DNA of 52,794 nt from Massilia mucilaginosa (lineage in GTDB: Bacteria; Pseudomonadota; Gammaproteobacteria; Burkholderiales; Burkholderiaceae_D), in the NCBI RefSeq assembly GCF_011682145.1, contig NZ_WHJH01000048.1, positions 1-52,794 on the forward strand, read 5' to 3'. The position numbers and the translations under genes are program-made. Below the pieces are notes generated by a model that searched no databases, was not told the origin of the DNA, and worked only from the letters and a program-made list of their open reading frames with translations. Shown here one piece after another: positions 30,777-42,214 of the stretch (position 1 is the stretch's first letter; every line of letters begins with the position of its first letter).

Positions 30777-31661
30777 ATGGAAATATTCGGCGTTCCCCTG
30801 CAGGCGATGGTCAGCCAGCTCTTGCTCGGCCTGGTCAACGGCTCCTTCTACGCCATGCTCTCGCTTGGCCTGGCCGTCATCTTCGGCCTGCTTAATGTCA
30901 TCAACTTTTCCCACGGCGCCCTGTACATGATGGGCGCTTTTGCCGCCTACATCGGCGTCACCACCTTCGGCCTGAGCTACTGGACCATGCTGGCGCTGGC
31001 ACCCTTGCTGGTCGGCGTGTTCGGCATCATCATCGAAAAATCGATGCTGCGCTGGCTCTACAAGCTCGACCATCTGTACGGCTTGCTGCTGACCTTCGGC
31101 ATCACCTTGCTGCTCGAAGGCGTGTTCCGCTCTTTCTTCGGCAACTCCGGCCAGTCGGTCAGCGTGCCGGAACTGCTCCAGGGCCGGACCGACCTCGGCT
31201 TCATGGAATTGCCCAACTACCGTCTGTGGGTCGTGTTCGCCTCGTTATCAGTTTGCCTGGCAACCTGGTTCGTCATCGAAAAGACCAAGCTCGGCGCCTA
31301 CCTGCGGGCCGGGACCGAAAACCCGAAACTGGTCGAAGCCTTCGGCATCAACGTGCCGCTGATGGTCACGCTCACCTACGGCTTCGGCGTCGCCCTGGCC
31401 GGCTTTGCCGGGGTGCTGGCGGCGCCGATCGTCAACGTCACACCACTGATGGGCTCGAACCTGATCATCGTCGTGTTCGCCGTTGTGGTGATCGGCGGCA
31501 TGGGCTCGATCATGGGGTCCATCCTCACCGGCCTCGGCCTCGGCGTGATCGAGGGCCTGACCCGCGTCTTCTATCCGGAAGGCTCGGAAGTGGTGGTGTT
31601 CGTGGTCATGGTCATCGTGCTGCTGCTCCGTCCCGCCGGCTTGTTCGGCAAAGAGAAGTAA
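30777..31661 (+). CDS. livH: Branched-chain amino acid-type ABC transporter permease LivH
   Basis: The 294-residue integral membrane protein has about eight hydrophobic helices. Family hallmarks are LVNGSFYAMLSLGLAVIFGL, NVINFSHGALYMMGAF, the cytoplasmic EAFGIN coupling segment and GVLAAPIVNVTPLMG. It forms the channel with LivM. Length is typical. Confidence 0.94.
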   Translation: MEIFGVPLQAMVSQLLLGLVNGSFYAMLSLGLAVIFGLLNVINFSHGALYMMGAFAAYIGVTTFGLSYWTMLALAPLLVGVFGIIIEKSMLRWLYKLDHLYGLLLTFGITLLLEGVFRSFFGNSGQSVSVPELLQGRTDLGFMELPNYRLWVVFASLSVCLATWFVIEKTKLGAYLRAGTENPKLVEAFGINVPLMVTLTYGFGVALAGFAGVLAAPIVNVTPLMGSNLIIVVFAVVVIGGMGSIMGSILTGLGLGVIEGLTRVFYPEGSEVVVFVVMVIVLLLRPAGLFGKEK

Positions 31662-31691
31662 AAGACAAGTAAACGAGAACTGGAGCCATTG

Positions 31692-32675
31692 ATGAACAAG
31701 AACATCGCTTACGGCGTCGCGCTGGTCATTGCGCTGGCGGCGCCTTTTGTCGGCTATCCCGTGTTCCTGATGAAGTTGCTGTGCTTCGGGCTGTTCGCCT
31801 GCGCCTTCAACTTGCTGATCGGTTACACGGGCCTGCTGTCCTTCGGCCATGCCGCTTTCTTCGGCGCGGCCGGCTACGTGACCGGCCACGCCCTGACCGT
31901 GCTCGGCTTGCCGACCGAAGCCGGCATCGTGCTGGGCGTGGCGGCCAGCGCGCTGGTCGGCCTGGTCATGGGCATGGTGGCGATTCGCCGCCAGGGCATC
32001 TACTTTTCCATGATCACCCTGGCGCTGGCGCAAATGGTGTACTTCGCCGCACTGCGCGCACCCTTCACGCACGGCGAGGATGGCTTGCAGGGCGTTCCAC
32101 GTGGCAAGCTGTTCGGCGTGATCGACCTCGGCAACGACCTGACCCTGTACTTCGTGGTGCTGGCCATTGCCGTGGCGGGCTTCGCCATCATCGTGCGCAC
32201 CGTGCATTCGCCCTTCGGCCAGGTACTCAAGGCCATCAAGGAAAACGAGCCGCGCGCCATGTCGCTGGGCTACGACGTCGACAAGTACAAGCTGCTCGCC
32301 TTCGTGCTGTCGGCGGCGCTGGCGGGGCTGGCCGGCGCCACCAAGACGCTGGTGCTGGGCTTCGAGACGCTGACCGACGTGCACTGGACCATGTCGGGCC
32401 TGGTGATCCTGATGACCCTGGTGGGCGGCATGGGCACGCTGTCGGGACCGATCATCGGCGCCTTCATCATCATCACCCTGGAAAACAAGCTGGGCGATAT
32501 CGGCACCTTCCTGGCGACGCATACCGGCGTGGAATGGTTCAACACCTTGGGCGAATCGGTCGGCATGGTGACCGGGCTGATCTTCATCCTGTGTGTGCTG
32601 CTGTTCCGGCGCGGCATCGTCGGCGAAATCGGTGCGGCGCTGGCGGCCTCCGGCGTTCGTAAAAAATCCGTATGA
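31692..32675 (+). CDS. livM: Branched-chain amino acid-type ABC transporter permease LivM
   Basis: The start is ATG 31692 behind CTGGAGCC, giving 327 residues with about nine membrane helices. LLIGYTGLLSFGHAAFFGAA and VKAIKENEPRAMSLGYDVDK-type coupling sequence mark it as LivM. It is the last gene of the operon; a strong terminator follows 26 bases later. Confidence 0.94.
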   Translation: MNKNIAYGVALVIALAAPFVGYPVFLMKLLCFGLFACAFNLLIGYTGLLSFGHAAFFGAAGYVTGHALTVLGLPTEAGIVLGVAASALVGLVMGMVAIRRQGIYFSMITLALAQMVYFAALRAPFTHGEDGLQGVPRGKLFGVIDLGNDLTLYFVVLAIAVAGFAIIVRTVHSPFGQVLKAIKENEPRAMSLGYDVDKYKLLAFVLSAALAGLAGATKTLVLGFETLTDVHWTMSGLVILMTLVGGMGTLSGPIIGAFIIITLENKLGDIGTFLATHTGVEWFNTLGESVGMVTGLIFILCVLLFRRGIVGEIGAALAASGVRKKSV

Positions 32676-32701
32676 TTGCTTAAAATGCACGGTTGCCGCG
32701 C

Positions 32702-32731
32702 AAGCCGGGTCGCATGACCCGGCTTTTTTTA
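32702..32731 (+). terminator. Rho-independent terminator of the liv operon
   Basis: A perfect 10-bp stem (32702-32711 with 32716-32725), GCAT loop and a T run follow livM. This is a canonical intrinsic terminator. Confidence 0.93.
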
Positions 32732-32753
32732 TCCCATTTTTTGCGGAGGAACG

Positions 32754-33596
32754 ATGGAACAAACACTTGCCGTCAACGGTATTGCGATGCACGTCGTGAG
32801 CGAAGGCGAGGGGCCGCCCGTGCTCTTGCTGCATGGATTTCCGGATACGCATGCGGTGTGGCGCTTGCAGATCGATGCGCTGGTGGCCGCCGGCTACCGC
32901 GTCATCGCGCCCGACCTGCGCGGCTATGGCCGGACCGAAGCACCTGGCAACGAAGATGCTTACAGCATGGATGCGCTGCGCGCCGACGTGGTGGGTTTGC
33001 TCGATGCGCTCGGCATCGAGCGCGTGCTGCTGGCCGGCCACGACTGGGGCTCGGTGGTCGGCTGGAACGTGTGCATGCATGCGCCGGAGCGCGTGGAACG
33101 CTTCGTGGCGCTGTCGGTAGGCCATCCGGCCGCCTATACCGAGGGCGGGCCGTTGCAGCTGCTCAAAGGCTATTACGTGCTGGTATTCCAGCTGCGCGGC
33201 ATTGCCGAATCGATGATCAAGGCGTTCGACTGGCATTCGCTGCGCGGCCTGGCCAGCACGCCAGCCCAGTTTGAAGAATGGCGTACGCACCTCGACCGTC
33301 CCGGCCGCCTGACCGCCGCCCTGAACTACTACCGCGCCAACCTGAAAATGTTCAACGCAAGCACCTGGCCGACCGTCAATGTGCCGGTGCTGGGCGTGTG
33401 GAGCTCGGGCGACGTGGCCTTGACCGAAGCGCAGATGCGCGGCTCTGAAAAATATGTCGGCGACAGCTTCGAGTATCAACGCATCGAAAAAGCGGGTCAC
33501 TGGCTTCAGCTGGAAGCAGCCGGAGAGGTAAATGCCTTGCTACTCAAGTTTTTCCAGGAACAGCCTCAAAATGCTTCACGTGAAACAATGTCGTAA
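32754..33596 (+). CDS. Alpha/beta hydrolase, epoxide hydrolase-like
   Basis: The 280-residue protein has the oxyanion motif HGFP (27-30), nucleophile Asp97 in GHDWGS, probable acid Asp220 (WSSGD) and base His249 (KAGHWLQ). An Asp nucleophile indicates epoxide hydrolase or haloalkane/fluoroacetate dehalogenase rather than esterase. GGAGG precedes the ATG. The last codons overlap a near-perfect parS sequence (33572-33587), which constrains the C-terminus (MLHVKQ in one frame, ASRETMS in the coding frame). Confidence 0.9.
   Translation: MEQTLAVNGIAMHVVSEGEGPPVLLLHGFPDTHAVWRLQIDALVAAGYRVIAPDLRGYGRTEAPGNEDAYSMDALRADVVGLLDALGIERVLLAGHDWGSVVGWNVCMHAPERVERFVALSVGHPAAYTEGGPLQLLKGYYVLVFQLRGIAESMIKAFDWHSLRGLASTPAQFEEWRTHLDRPGRLTAALNYYRANLKMFNASTWPTVNVPVLGVWSSGDVALTEAQMRGSEKYVGDSFEYQRIEKAGHWLQLEAAGEVNALLLKFFQEQPQNASRETMS
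33572..33587. promoter_or_regulatory. parS site inside the hydrolase gene
   Basis: TGCTTCACGTGAAACA differs from the parS consensus TGTTTCACGTGAAACA at one base. It lies in the last codons of the alpha/beta hydrolase, 14.5 kb from the parS cluster before mnmG. ParB, encoded in this window, would be the ligand. Confidence 0.8.
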
Positions 33597-33600
33597 ATTG

Positions 33601-34080
33601 GTTGCATAGCGAACTATCATCGGCTACAGTGGATGCATGTTTGATCACTGCCTCTATTTCAACACCACTGCGCTGGCCCGGGTTCTCGAGCGCGAATGGA
33701 CGCGCGCGTTCAAGCCGTTCGGATTAACGCCGTCGCAGGCGTTCATGCTGCGCGCGATCCTGGTTCGGCCGGGCTTGCTGCAAAGCGAACTGGCCAGGGA
33801 ACTGGTGATCAGCCGCCCGACCGCCACGCGCTCGCTCGACGGCTTGCAGAAGCTGGCGCTGATCGACCGCCGCGCCACCGGCGGCGATGGGCGTGAATGC
33901 GCGGTGTTTCCCGAACTGGCCGCGCGCGCCATGCATGACGATCTCGACGCAGCGAGCGGGGCCGTCACCGCGCGCCTGAAACAGCTTCTGGAACCGGAAC
34001 AGTTCGCCGCCATCGTCGGTTCGCTCAAGCAGGCGCGCGCGGCAGTAGTGTGATATTTTTTACCCAAGTAGTTGCATAGC
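33601..34080. promoter_or_regulatory. Repeated GTTGCATAGC motif before marR and the tautomerase gene
   Basis: GTTGCATAGC occurs at 33601-33610 upstream of marR and again at 34071-34080 upstream of the tautomerase gene, each followed by AACTA or TAACCA-type sequence. Two copies in front of adjacent coregulated genes fit an operator half-site for the MarR protein. The coordinates span both copies; the DNA between them is marR. Confidence 0.45.
33637..34053 (+). CDS. MarR-family transcriptional regulator
   Basis: The 138-residue winged-helix regulator begins FDHCLYFNTTALARVLEREW, then AFKPFGLTPSQAFMLRAIL and a recognition segment ELARELVISRPTATRSLDGL, with a basic wing RRATGGDGREC. These proteins usually repress adjacent genes and respond to small aromatic or electrophilic ligands. 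A tautomerase gene follows by 45 bases and is the likely target. Both have GTTGCATAGC-type sequence upstream (33601 and 34071), a possible shared operator. Confidence 0.9.
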   Translation: MFDHCLYFNTTALARVLEREWTRAFKPFGLTPSQAFMLRAILVRPGLLQSELARELVISRPTATRSLDGLQKLALIDRRATGGDGRECAVFPELAARAMHDDLDAASGAVTARLKQLLEPEQFAAIVGSLKQARAAVV

Positions 34081-34098
34081 TAACCAATGGAGATCCAC

Positions 34099-34497
34099 AT
34101 GCCCATCATCAATGTCAAAGTCAGTGCCGTGAAATCCCCCGCCATGATCCGCCAGATTGCCGACCTGGTGCAGGACAAGACCGTTGGCATCCTGAGGAAG
34201 AAGAAGGAGCTCATTTCCATCGCCATCGATTTTGTCGATCCGGACTGCTGGATCGTCGCTGGCGAGTCCTTGAGCGCGCAAGGCAAGCACAGCGTCTACG
34301 TGGACGTGAAGGTGACCGACGAAACCAACACCAAGGATGAAAAGGCGGCCTATATCGCCGAGGTATTCGCGGGCTTCGGCGCGCTGCTCGGCGAGCTGCA
34401 TGAGGAAAGCTACATCTACGTCGACGACGTGCGCGCAGCGGCGTACGGCTATGGCGGGCGGACGCAGGAGTACCGTTACCAGCATCCGGCCGGCTAG
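34099..34497 (+). CDS. 4-oxalocrotonate tautomerase-family protein
   Basis: The start is ATG 34099 after GGAGATCCAC, not 34087, because tautomerases need Pro as second residue: MPIINVKVSAVKSPAM gives catalytic Pro2. The 132-residue length is about twice the classical 62-residue 4-OT, with the N-terminal half homologous to it. It likely performs keto-enol chemistry on a small acid. Its stop overlaps the convergent araC-type gene by 4 bases. Confidence 0.88.
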   Translation: MPIINVKVSAVKSPAMIRQIADLVQDKTVGILRKKKELISIAIDFVDPDCWIVAGESLSAQGKHSVYVDVKVTDETNTKDEKAAYIAEVFAGFGALLGELHEESYIYVDDVRAAAYGYGGRTQEYRYQHPAG

Positions 34498-35429
34498 CCG
34501 TCCGCCTCCCTGGCGGCACCGGCGCCGAAACGTCCGCCCGCCTGGCGCCGGAACTCCTTGGGCGTCACGCCCTTGATCTGCAGGAAGCGGCGGTTGAAAT
34601 TGGCCACATTCTGGAAACCGACGTCGTAGCAGACATTGGTGACATAGTGGTCGGTGTTCATCAGCAACTGGCACGCCTTGTTGACGCGCAGCCGGGTCAC
34701 GAAGTCGGTGAAACTGTTTCCCGTGGTCTTGCGGAAGAAGCGCGAGAATTTGCTCAGCGACATGCCCAGCTGATCCGCCACTGCCTCGGCCGAGATCGGG
34801 TCGCGATAGTTGTCGGTGATGTAGCTCAGGACCGCGTTGACCTTGGCCAGTGTTCCCTCGTCGTCATACGAACGCATGGTGGCGCTCGACAGCAGCCGGT
34901 ATTTGTTGTTGCGCGCCAGCCGGCACATGAAGTTGACGAAGTAGCCGAAACGCTCGGCGCCGCCGCTGCCGCGAATGCGCAGGAAATCCTGTTCGGCCTC
35001 GGCGCCGATGTCGAGGAATTCGATGCCGTAGATCGAGCGCTCCAGCAGGGGCAGCAATTCGCGCAGCTCGGGGATCAGCCGCGCGGCCTGCTCCAGCGGC
35101 TCGTGGGCGAACTGCAGGATCATGTCGCGCAGCAGGACGCCTTCGTCCGGCACGCTGCTCGATATCCAGTTGTGCGGCAGGCGCGGCCCGGTCAGCACCA
35201 GGTGGCCGGGCGAGAATTCGCCGATGTAGTCGCCCACGAACAGCTTGCCGCTGGTCGAGACGATCAGGTGCAGCTCGTACTCGTCGTGGCAGTGCCAGCG
35301 CACGCGCGGGCTGGGGTAGCCATGCTCGATGTAATGGACGATGCCGTCGTAGTTTTCGCGTTCCAGCTCGGGCGGCTTGAGCTGGAAGCGCTGCGCTTCC
35401 ACGTGGCGCATCTGAGGCAAAGTGGTCAT
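34494..35429 (-). CDS. AraC-family regulator of the polyol locus
   Basis: From ATG 35429 (GGGGAGCACGCACC upstream) the protein has 311 residues. A cupin-like N-terminal sensor (RWHCHDEYELHLIVSTSGKL) is followed by an AraC double helix-turn-helix in the last about 100 residues (AEAVADQLGMSLSKFSRFFR and DVGFQNVANFNRRFLQIKGV). Two in-frame upstream ATGs exist (35465 and 35471). It lies downstream of mannitol dehydrogenase on the same strand. It resembles MtlR-type activators in pseudomonads and probably binds the CGATACTTT repeats before smoE. Confidence 0.9.
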   Translation of the reverse strand: MTTLPQMRHVEAQRFQLKPPELERENYDGIVHYIEHGYPSPRVRWHCHDEYELHLIVSTSGKLFVGDYIGEFSPGHLVLTGPRLPHNWISSSVPDEGVLLRDMILQFAHEPLEQAARLIPELRELLPLLERSIYGIEFLDIGAEAEQDFLRIRGSGGAERFGYFVNFMCRLARNNKYRLLSSATMRSYDDEGTLAKVNAVLSYITDNYRDPISAEAVADQLGMSLSKFSRFFRKTTGNSFTDFVTRLRVNKACQLLMNTDHYVTNVCYDVGFQNVANFNRRFLQIKGVTPKEFRRQAGGRFGAGAAREADG

Positions 35430-35477
35430 GGTGCGTGCTCCCCGTTTTTCATCCCCGTTGATCATTCCCATCGTCGT

Positions 35478-38014
<2,537 letters not shown>

Positions 38015-38044
38015 GATCTTGATGTCCTTTGATGTTCTTTTGTC

Positions 38045-38863
38045 TTATTTGACCGCGCCGAATGTCATGCCTTGCACCAGCTGCTTCTGGCAGAACCAGC
38101 CCAGCGCCATGATCGGTGCGATCGCCATCAGCGAGGCGGCCGACAGCTTGGCCCAGAACAGCCCTTCGGGACTGGAGTAGGAGGCGATCAGCCACGCCAG
38201 CGTGCCGGCGTTCGAGGCGCCCAGGTTGAGCGACCAGAACGACTCGTTCCAGGCCCACACCATGCACACCAGCGCGGTCGAGGCGATGCCGCCCACCGAC
38301 AGCGGCAGCACGATGTAGCGGAACTCGTGGAAGACGGTGGCGCCGTCCATGCGCGCCGCTTCCAGGATGTCGCGCGGGAGTTCGCGCAGGCTGGTGTAGA
38401 GCAGCCAGATCATGATCGGCAGGTTCATGAGCATGAACATGATGGTCAGGCCGACGCGCGTGTCGAGCAGGCCGGCATACTGGAAGCAGACGTAGATCGG
38501 CATCAGCGCCCCCACACCCGGCATGTAGCGCGAACTCAGAATGAACTTGAGCAGGCCGACCGTGCCGCCGGTCGGAAAGAACGCCATCGAGTACGCCGCG
38601 GGAATGGCGATGGCCAGCCCGAACACGGTCGAGAGCACGCTGGTGATGAGCGAATTGAACGCATAGCCGGCGTAGTGGTCGCGCGCCATCACCTCCTGGA
38701 AGCTTTGCAGGGTCGGCTCGAAAAACAGCAGCGGCGGCGTGGCGATGGCCTGGCCCTCGGTCTTGAAGGCCATCAGGGCGAGCCAGAAGATCGGGAAGAA
38801 CAGCAGCAGCGCGAAAAACCAGGCGGCTGCCGTGCGGGTGTGCAGTGCGAGTTTGTTGGTCAT
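38045..38863 (-). CDS. smoG: Polyol ABC transporter permease (SmoG/MalG type)
   Basis: The start is ATG 38863 (GGAGACCTTG before it), giving 272 residues with six membrane helices. The binding-protein-dependent transport signature EAARMDGATVFHEFRYIVLP is present. Pairs with the upstream permease. Stop lies 30 bases before smoK. Confidence 0.93.
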   Translation of the reverse strand: MTNKLALHTRTAAAWFFALLLFFPIFWLALMAFKTEGQAIATPPLLFFEPTLQSFQEVMARDHYAGYAFNSLITSVLSTVFGLAIAIPAAYSMAFFPTGGTVGLLKFILSSRYMPGVGALMPIYVCFQYAGLLDTRVGLTIMFMLMNLPIMIWLLYTSLRELPRDILEAARMDGATVFHEFRYIVLPLSVGGIASTALVCMVWAWNESFWSLNLGASNAGTLAWLIASYSSPEGLFWAKLSAASLMAIAPIMALGWFCQKQLVQGMTFGAVK

Positions 38864-38872
38864 CAAGGTCTC

Positions 38873-39733
38873 CTATTTCGCCAGGTTCTTGCCGATGACG
38901 CGCATCAGGAAGAAGGCCGCGATGTTCGCCAGCAGCACCGCGAACAGGGCGCCGGCCGATGCCGCGCCGATGTCGTAGGACTGCAAGGCCTGCTGATAGA
39001 TCATGAAGGTGATGGTGGTGGTCTCGAAGCCCGGACCGCCGCCGGTGGTGGTGAAGATCTCGGCGAACACCGACAGCAGGAAGATCATTTCGATCATCAG
39101 CACCACCGACACCGCGCGCCCCAGGTGCGGCAGGTACAGGTAGCGCAGCTGCTGCAGGTAGTTGGCGCCGTCCATGCCGGCCGCTTCCAGCTGTTCCTTG
39201 TCCATCGACTGCAGCGCCGTCATGAAGATCAGGCAGGCGAAGGGGAGCCACTGCCAGGACACCATCATCACGATCGACAGCAGCGGGTATTGCGACAGCC
39301 AGTCGATGGGCGTGGCGCCGAAGAAGATGCTGACGTGCGCGAACAGGCCGTAGATGGGATTGAGCAGCATGTTCTTCCACATCAGCGCGTTCACCGCCGG
39401 CATGATCAGGAACGGGGAAATGAGCAGCACGCGCACGACGGCGCGCCCCGGGAAGGCGTCGTTGATCAGCAGGCCGAGCGCAATGCCCAGCACCACCGTG
39501 ATCGCCATGACGGAAAACATCAGCACAAAGGTGTTTGCCAGCGCCGGCAGAAAAGCGCCGTCGGTGAAGAAAAAGATGAAGTTGTCGAGCCCGTTGAAGT
39601 CATGTTCGCCGGGAGCGAGCATGCTGTAGCGGACAAAGGAGTAGTACAGGGTGATCAACAGCGGGACGATGGAAATGACGGTGATGGCGAACACCGCAGG
39701 GGTGAGCAAGGTCCGGGGCAGGAGTCGGGTCAT
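38873..39733 (-). CDS. smoF: Polyol ABC transporter permease (SmoF/MalF type)
   Basis: The 286-residue permease has six membrane helices and the EAA loop EAAGMDGANYLQQLRYLYLP that docks the ATPase. Nine bases separate it from smoG. Substrate is inferred from the dehydrogenases of the locus. Confidence 0.93.
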   Translation of the reverse strand: MTRLLPRTLLTPAVFAITVISIVPLLITLYYSFVRYSMLAPGEHDFNGLDNFIFFFTDGAFLPALANTFVLMFSVMAITVVLGIALGLLINDAFPGRAVVRVLLISPFLIMPAVNALMWKNMLLNPIYGLFAHVSIFFGATPIDWLSQYPLLSIVMMVSWQWLPFACLIFMTALQSMDKEQLEAAGMDGANYLQQLRYLYLPHLGRAVSVVLMIEMIFLLSVFAEIFTTTGGGPGFETTTITFMIYQQALQSYDIGAASAGALFAVLLANIAAFFLMRVIGKNLAK

Positions 39734-39832
39734 AATGTTCTCGGGTGCGACAGGGGAACGCCGCCTGCCCGCAGGGGAGGCGACGACCGAAGAAGTCGGA
39801 TGGGGCTGGCGCGTGGGGCGCCAGCGGCGTGC

Positions 39833-41143
39833 CTACTTGTAGTAGCCGCCCTTGCGCATCTCGCGCTCGGCCGCCTGCTGGGTAAGCGCCAGCGCCTGCT
39901 CGACCGTGACCTTGCCCAGAAGAGCCGCGCTCATCTGCTGTCCGGCCGCCACGCCGATGGTCTGGAATTCCGGGATCGCGGCGTATTGCACGCCGACGTA
40001 GGGCGACGGCGGCAGGGTGCTCTGGTTGGGACGGCTGCTGGCAATCGCCGCGCCCTCGGCGGCGGCGAATTTGGCGGCCTTGACGAACTCGGGCGCGGCG
40101 TAGGTCGACTTGCGGGTGCCGGTCGGCACGCTGGCCCAGCCGGACTCCCTGGCGACCAGTTTGATGTATTCCTTCGAGGTGGCCCAGTTGATGAACTTTT
40201 GCGCCGCCTCGGGCTGTTTGGAGCTGCGTGGAATGGCCAGCGACCAGGCCCACAGCCAGTTGGCGCCGCGCTCGGTGGTGGCGACCGGCGACTGTGCGAA
40301 GGCGACCTTGTCGGCCACCTTGCTCTGCTTCGTATCGGTGATGAAGGAGGCGGCGATGGTGGCGTCGATCCAGATGCCGCACTTGCCTTCGTTGTACAGC
40401 GCCAGGATTTCATTGAAGCTGTTCGAGGACGAGCCCGGCGGGCCGTAGTTCTTGAGCAGGTCGACGTAGGTGGTGACGGCGTCTTTCCACGGTTTGCTGG
40501 TGAACTGCGGCTGCCATTTCATGTCGAACAGCTGGCCGCCGAAGGAGTTGGCGATGGTGGTGATCAGTGCCATATTGTCGCCCCAGCCCGGTTTGCCGCG
40601 CAGGCAGATGCCGTACACGCCGTTGGCCGGGTCGTGGATCTTGGCGGCCACGGCGCGGATGTGGCTCCAGGTGGGGCGGTCTTCGATGCTCATGCCGGCC
40701 TTTTTGACCAGGTCGCTGCGGTACATGATCATCGAGCTTTCGCCGTAGAACGGCGCGGCATACAGCTTGCCGTTCAGCGACAGGCCGTCGCGAATCGATG
40801 GCAGCAGGTCGTCGATATCGTAGGCGCTATCGGCCTTGAGCGGAATCAGCCAGTCCTTTTTGGCCCAGATCGGCGCTTCATACATGCCGATGGTCATCAC
40901 GTCGAACTGCCCGCCCTTGGTGGCGATGTCGGTGGTCATGCGCTGGCGCAGTACGCCTTCTTCCAGGGTCACCCATTTGAGCTTGATATCGGGATTGGCC
41001 TGCTCGAAGAACTTGCTCATCTTCTGCATTTCGATCATGTGGCCGTTGTTGACGGTGGCGATCACCAGGTTGGTGGCTGCCAGGGATGCGCTGCTGACAC
41101 AGAGTAGGGCCGTGCACAAGGCACTGCTTGCGATACGTTTCAT
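39833..41143 (-). CDS. smoE: Polyol-binding periplasmic protein (SmoE type)
   Basis: The 436-residue family-1 solute-binding protein has a signal peptide (MKRIASSALCTALLCVSSAS, cleavage near SLAA). The mature start is TNLVIATVNNGHMIEMQKMS. It is the first gene of the minus-strand operon and faces the smoS gene across a 261-base regulatory region. Order smoE-smoF-smoG-smoK-mtlK matches known sorbitol/mannitol loci of Rhodobacter and pseudomonads. Confidence 0.92.
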   Translation of the reverse strand: MKRIASSALCTALLCVSSASLAATNLVIATVNNGHMIEMQKMSKFFEQANPDIKLKWVTLEEGVLRQRMTTDIATKGGQFDVMTIGMYEAPIWAKKDWLIPLKADSAYDIDDLLPSIRDGLSLNGKLYAAPFYGESSMIMYRSDLVKKAGMSIEDRPTWSHIRAVAAKIHDPANGVYGICLRGKPGWGDNMALITTIANSFGGQLFDMKWQPQFTSKPWKDAVTTYVDLLKNYGPPGSSSNSFNEILALYNEGKCGIWIDATIAASFITDTKQSKVADKVAFAQSPVATTERGANWLWAWSLAIPRSSKQPEAAQKFINWATSKEYIKLVARESGWASVPTGTRKSTYAAPEFVKAAKFAAAEGAAIASSRPNQSTLPPSPYVGVQYAAIPEFQTIGVAAGQQMSAALLGKVTVEQALALTQQAAEREMRKGGYYK

Positions 41144-41220
41144 GCTGTCGTCTCCAAGTTTTTTTGCTTTTTATGTTCAATGCAAGGTTTGCACCGTGTA
41201 CAGAATGTAGCACCAGACTC

Positions 41221-41328
41221 CGATACTTTCTGATACTGCAACTCCTAGTGTCGATACTTTTTTGCAATGGGCGCATGCCTGTCCGCCGCTGTATGGAGCG
41301 CTGATGCCGCTTGGATAAAAGTATCGAC
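41221..41328. promoter_or_regulatory. CGATACTTT operator repeats between smoE and smoS
   Basis: CGATACTTT occurs at 41221-41229 and 41252-41260 (31 bp apart, about three helical turns), with a partial copy GATACT at 41232. An exact inverted copy (AAAAGTATCGAC, 41317-41328) is the mirror of GTCGATACTTTT at 41250-41261. Arrangement fits AraC-type activator binding for the two divergent promoters. Confidence 0.6.
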
Positions 41329-41404
41329 TATTGCGTTGGCCGTATCAGGCGCGCCGCCTGATCGTTGCTAGACTTTTCGGCATCACCCACACCCAAGGAG
41401 ATTG

Positions 41405-42214
41405 ATGATGATGTCGACCCAGCACGCAAGCATGAACCGGCTTACATCCAGGCATGCCCTGCTGACCGGAGCCGGTGGCGGGATCGGTCTGGCGGTGGCC
41501 GAGGCTTACCTGACCGAGGGAGCGCGTTGCAGCGTGGTCGACCTGGCCGGCGCGCCGCCGCCCGCGCTGGCGCCGCTGCTGGCGCGCTACCCGGACCGGC
41601 TGCACTACCTGAGCGCCGACGTGCGCGACGCCGGCGCGGTCGCCGCCGTGCTGGCGCTGGCCGCCGAACGCTTCGGCCCGGTCGATATCCTCTTCAATAA
41701 TGCGGCCGTGTTCGACATGGCACCCTTGCTGGAATCGGACCTGGTGATGTACGAACGCATCTTCGACGTCAACGTCAAAGGCATGTTCATCGTGATGCAG
41801 CAGGTGCTGCGGGCGATGGTGGACGCGGGCCGCAGCGGCGCCATCATCAACCTGGCGTCCCAGGCCGGACGGCGCGGCGAAGCGCTGGTGGCGCACTATT
41901 GCGCGAGCAAGGCGGCGGTGATCAGCTATACCCAGTCGGCCGCGCTGGCGATGGCGCCGCACGGCATCCGCGTCAACGCCATTTCGCCGGGGGTGGTGGA
42001 CACGCCCATGTGGGACCATGTGGACGCGCTGTTCGCGCGCTACGAACAGTTGCAGCCGGGCGAGAAGAAGCGGGCGGTGGGACTGGCCGTGCCGCTGGGA
42101 CGCATGGGCACGCCGGGCGACCTGGCCGGCGCGGCGATTTTCCTTGCCAGCGACGAGTCAGCGTACATCACGGCCCAGACGCTGAACGTCGACGGTGGCG
42201 CCGTGATGAGCTAA
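41405..42214 (+). CDS. smoS: SmoS-type sorbitol (L-iditol) 2-dehydrogenase, SDR family
   Basis: The start is one of three consecutive ATGs at 41405-41413 after AAGGAGATTG; 269 residues from the first. It is a classical short-chain dehydrogenase: TGAGGGIGLAVAEA cofactor loop, NNAA, catalytic Ser in ASQAGRRGEA, and YCASK with Tyr and Lys. NLASQAGRRGEALVAHYCAS and the PGVVDTPMWDHVDA region closely match sorbitol dehydrogenase SmoS/PolS. It would oxidise sorbitol to fructose, complementing mannitol dehydrogenase. It is divergent from the transporter operon. Confidence 0.92.
   Translation: MMMSTQHASMNRLTSRHALLTGAGGGIGLAVAEAYLTEGARCSVVDLAGAPPPALAPLLARYPDRLHYLSADVRDAGAVAAVLALAAERFGPVDILFNNAAVFDMAPLLESDLVMYERIFDVNVKGMFIVMQQVLRAMVDAGRSGAIINLASQAGRRGEALVAHYCASKAAVISYTQSAALAMAPHGIRVNAISPGVVDTPMWDHVDALFARYEQLQPGEKKRAVGLAVPLGRMGTPGDLAGAAIFLASDESAYITAQTLNVDGGAVMS

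Noticed and set aside
31248-33500. Minus-strand open frame of 750 codons opposite livH, livM and the hydrolase
   Set aside because: Runs across three genuine plus-strand genes and a strong terminator; composition is shadow-like.
38072-41107. Plus-strand open frame of 1011 codons opposite the smo transporter genes
   Set aside because: Antisense shadow with low-complexity His/Gln/Arg-rich sequence.
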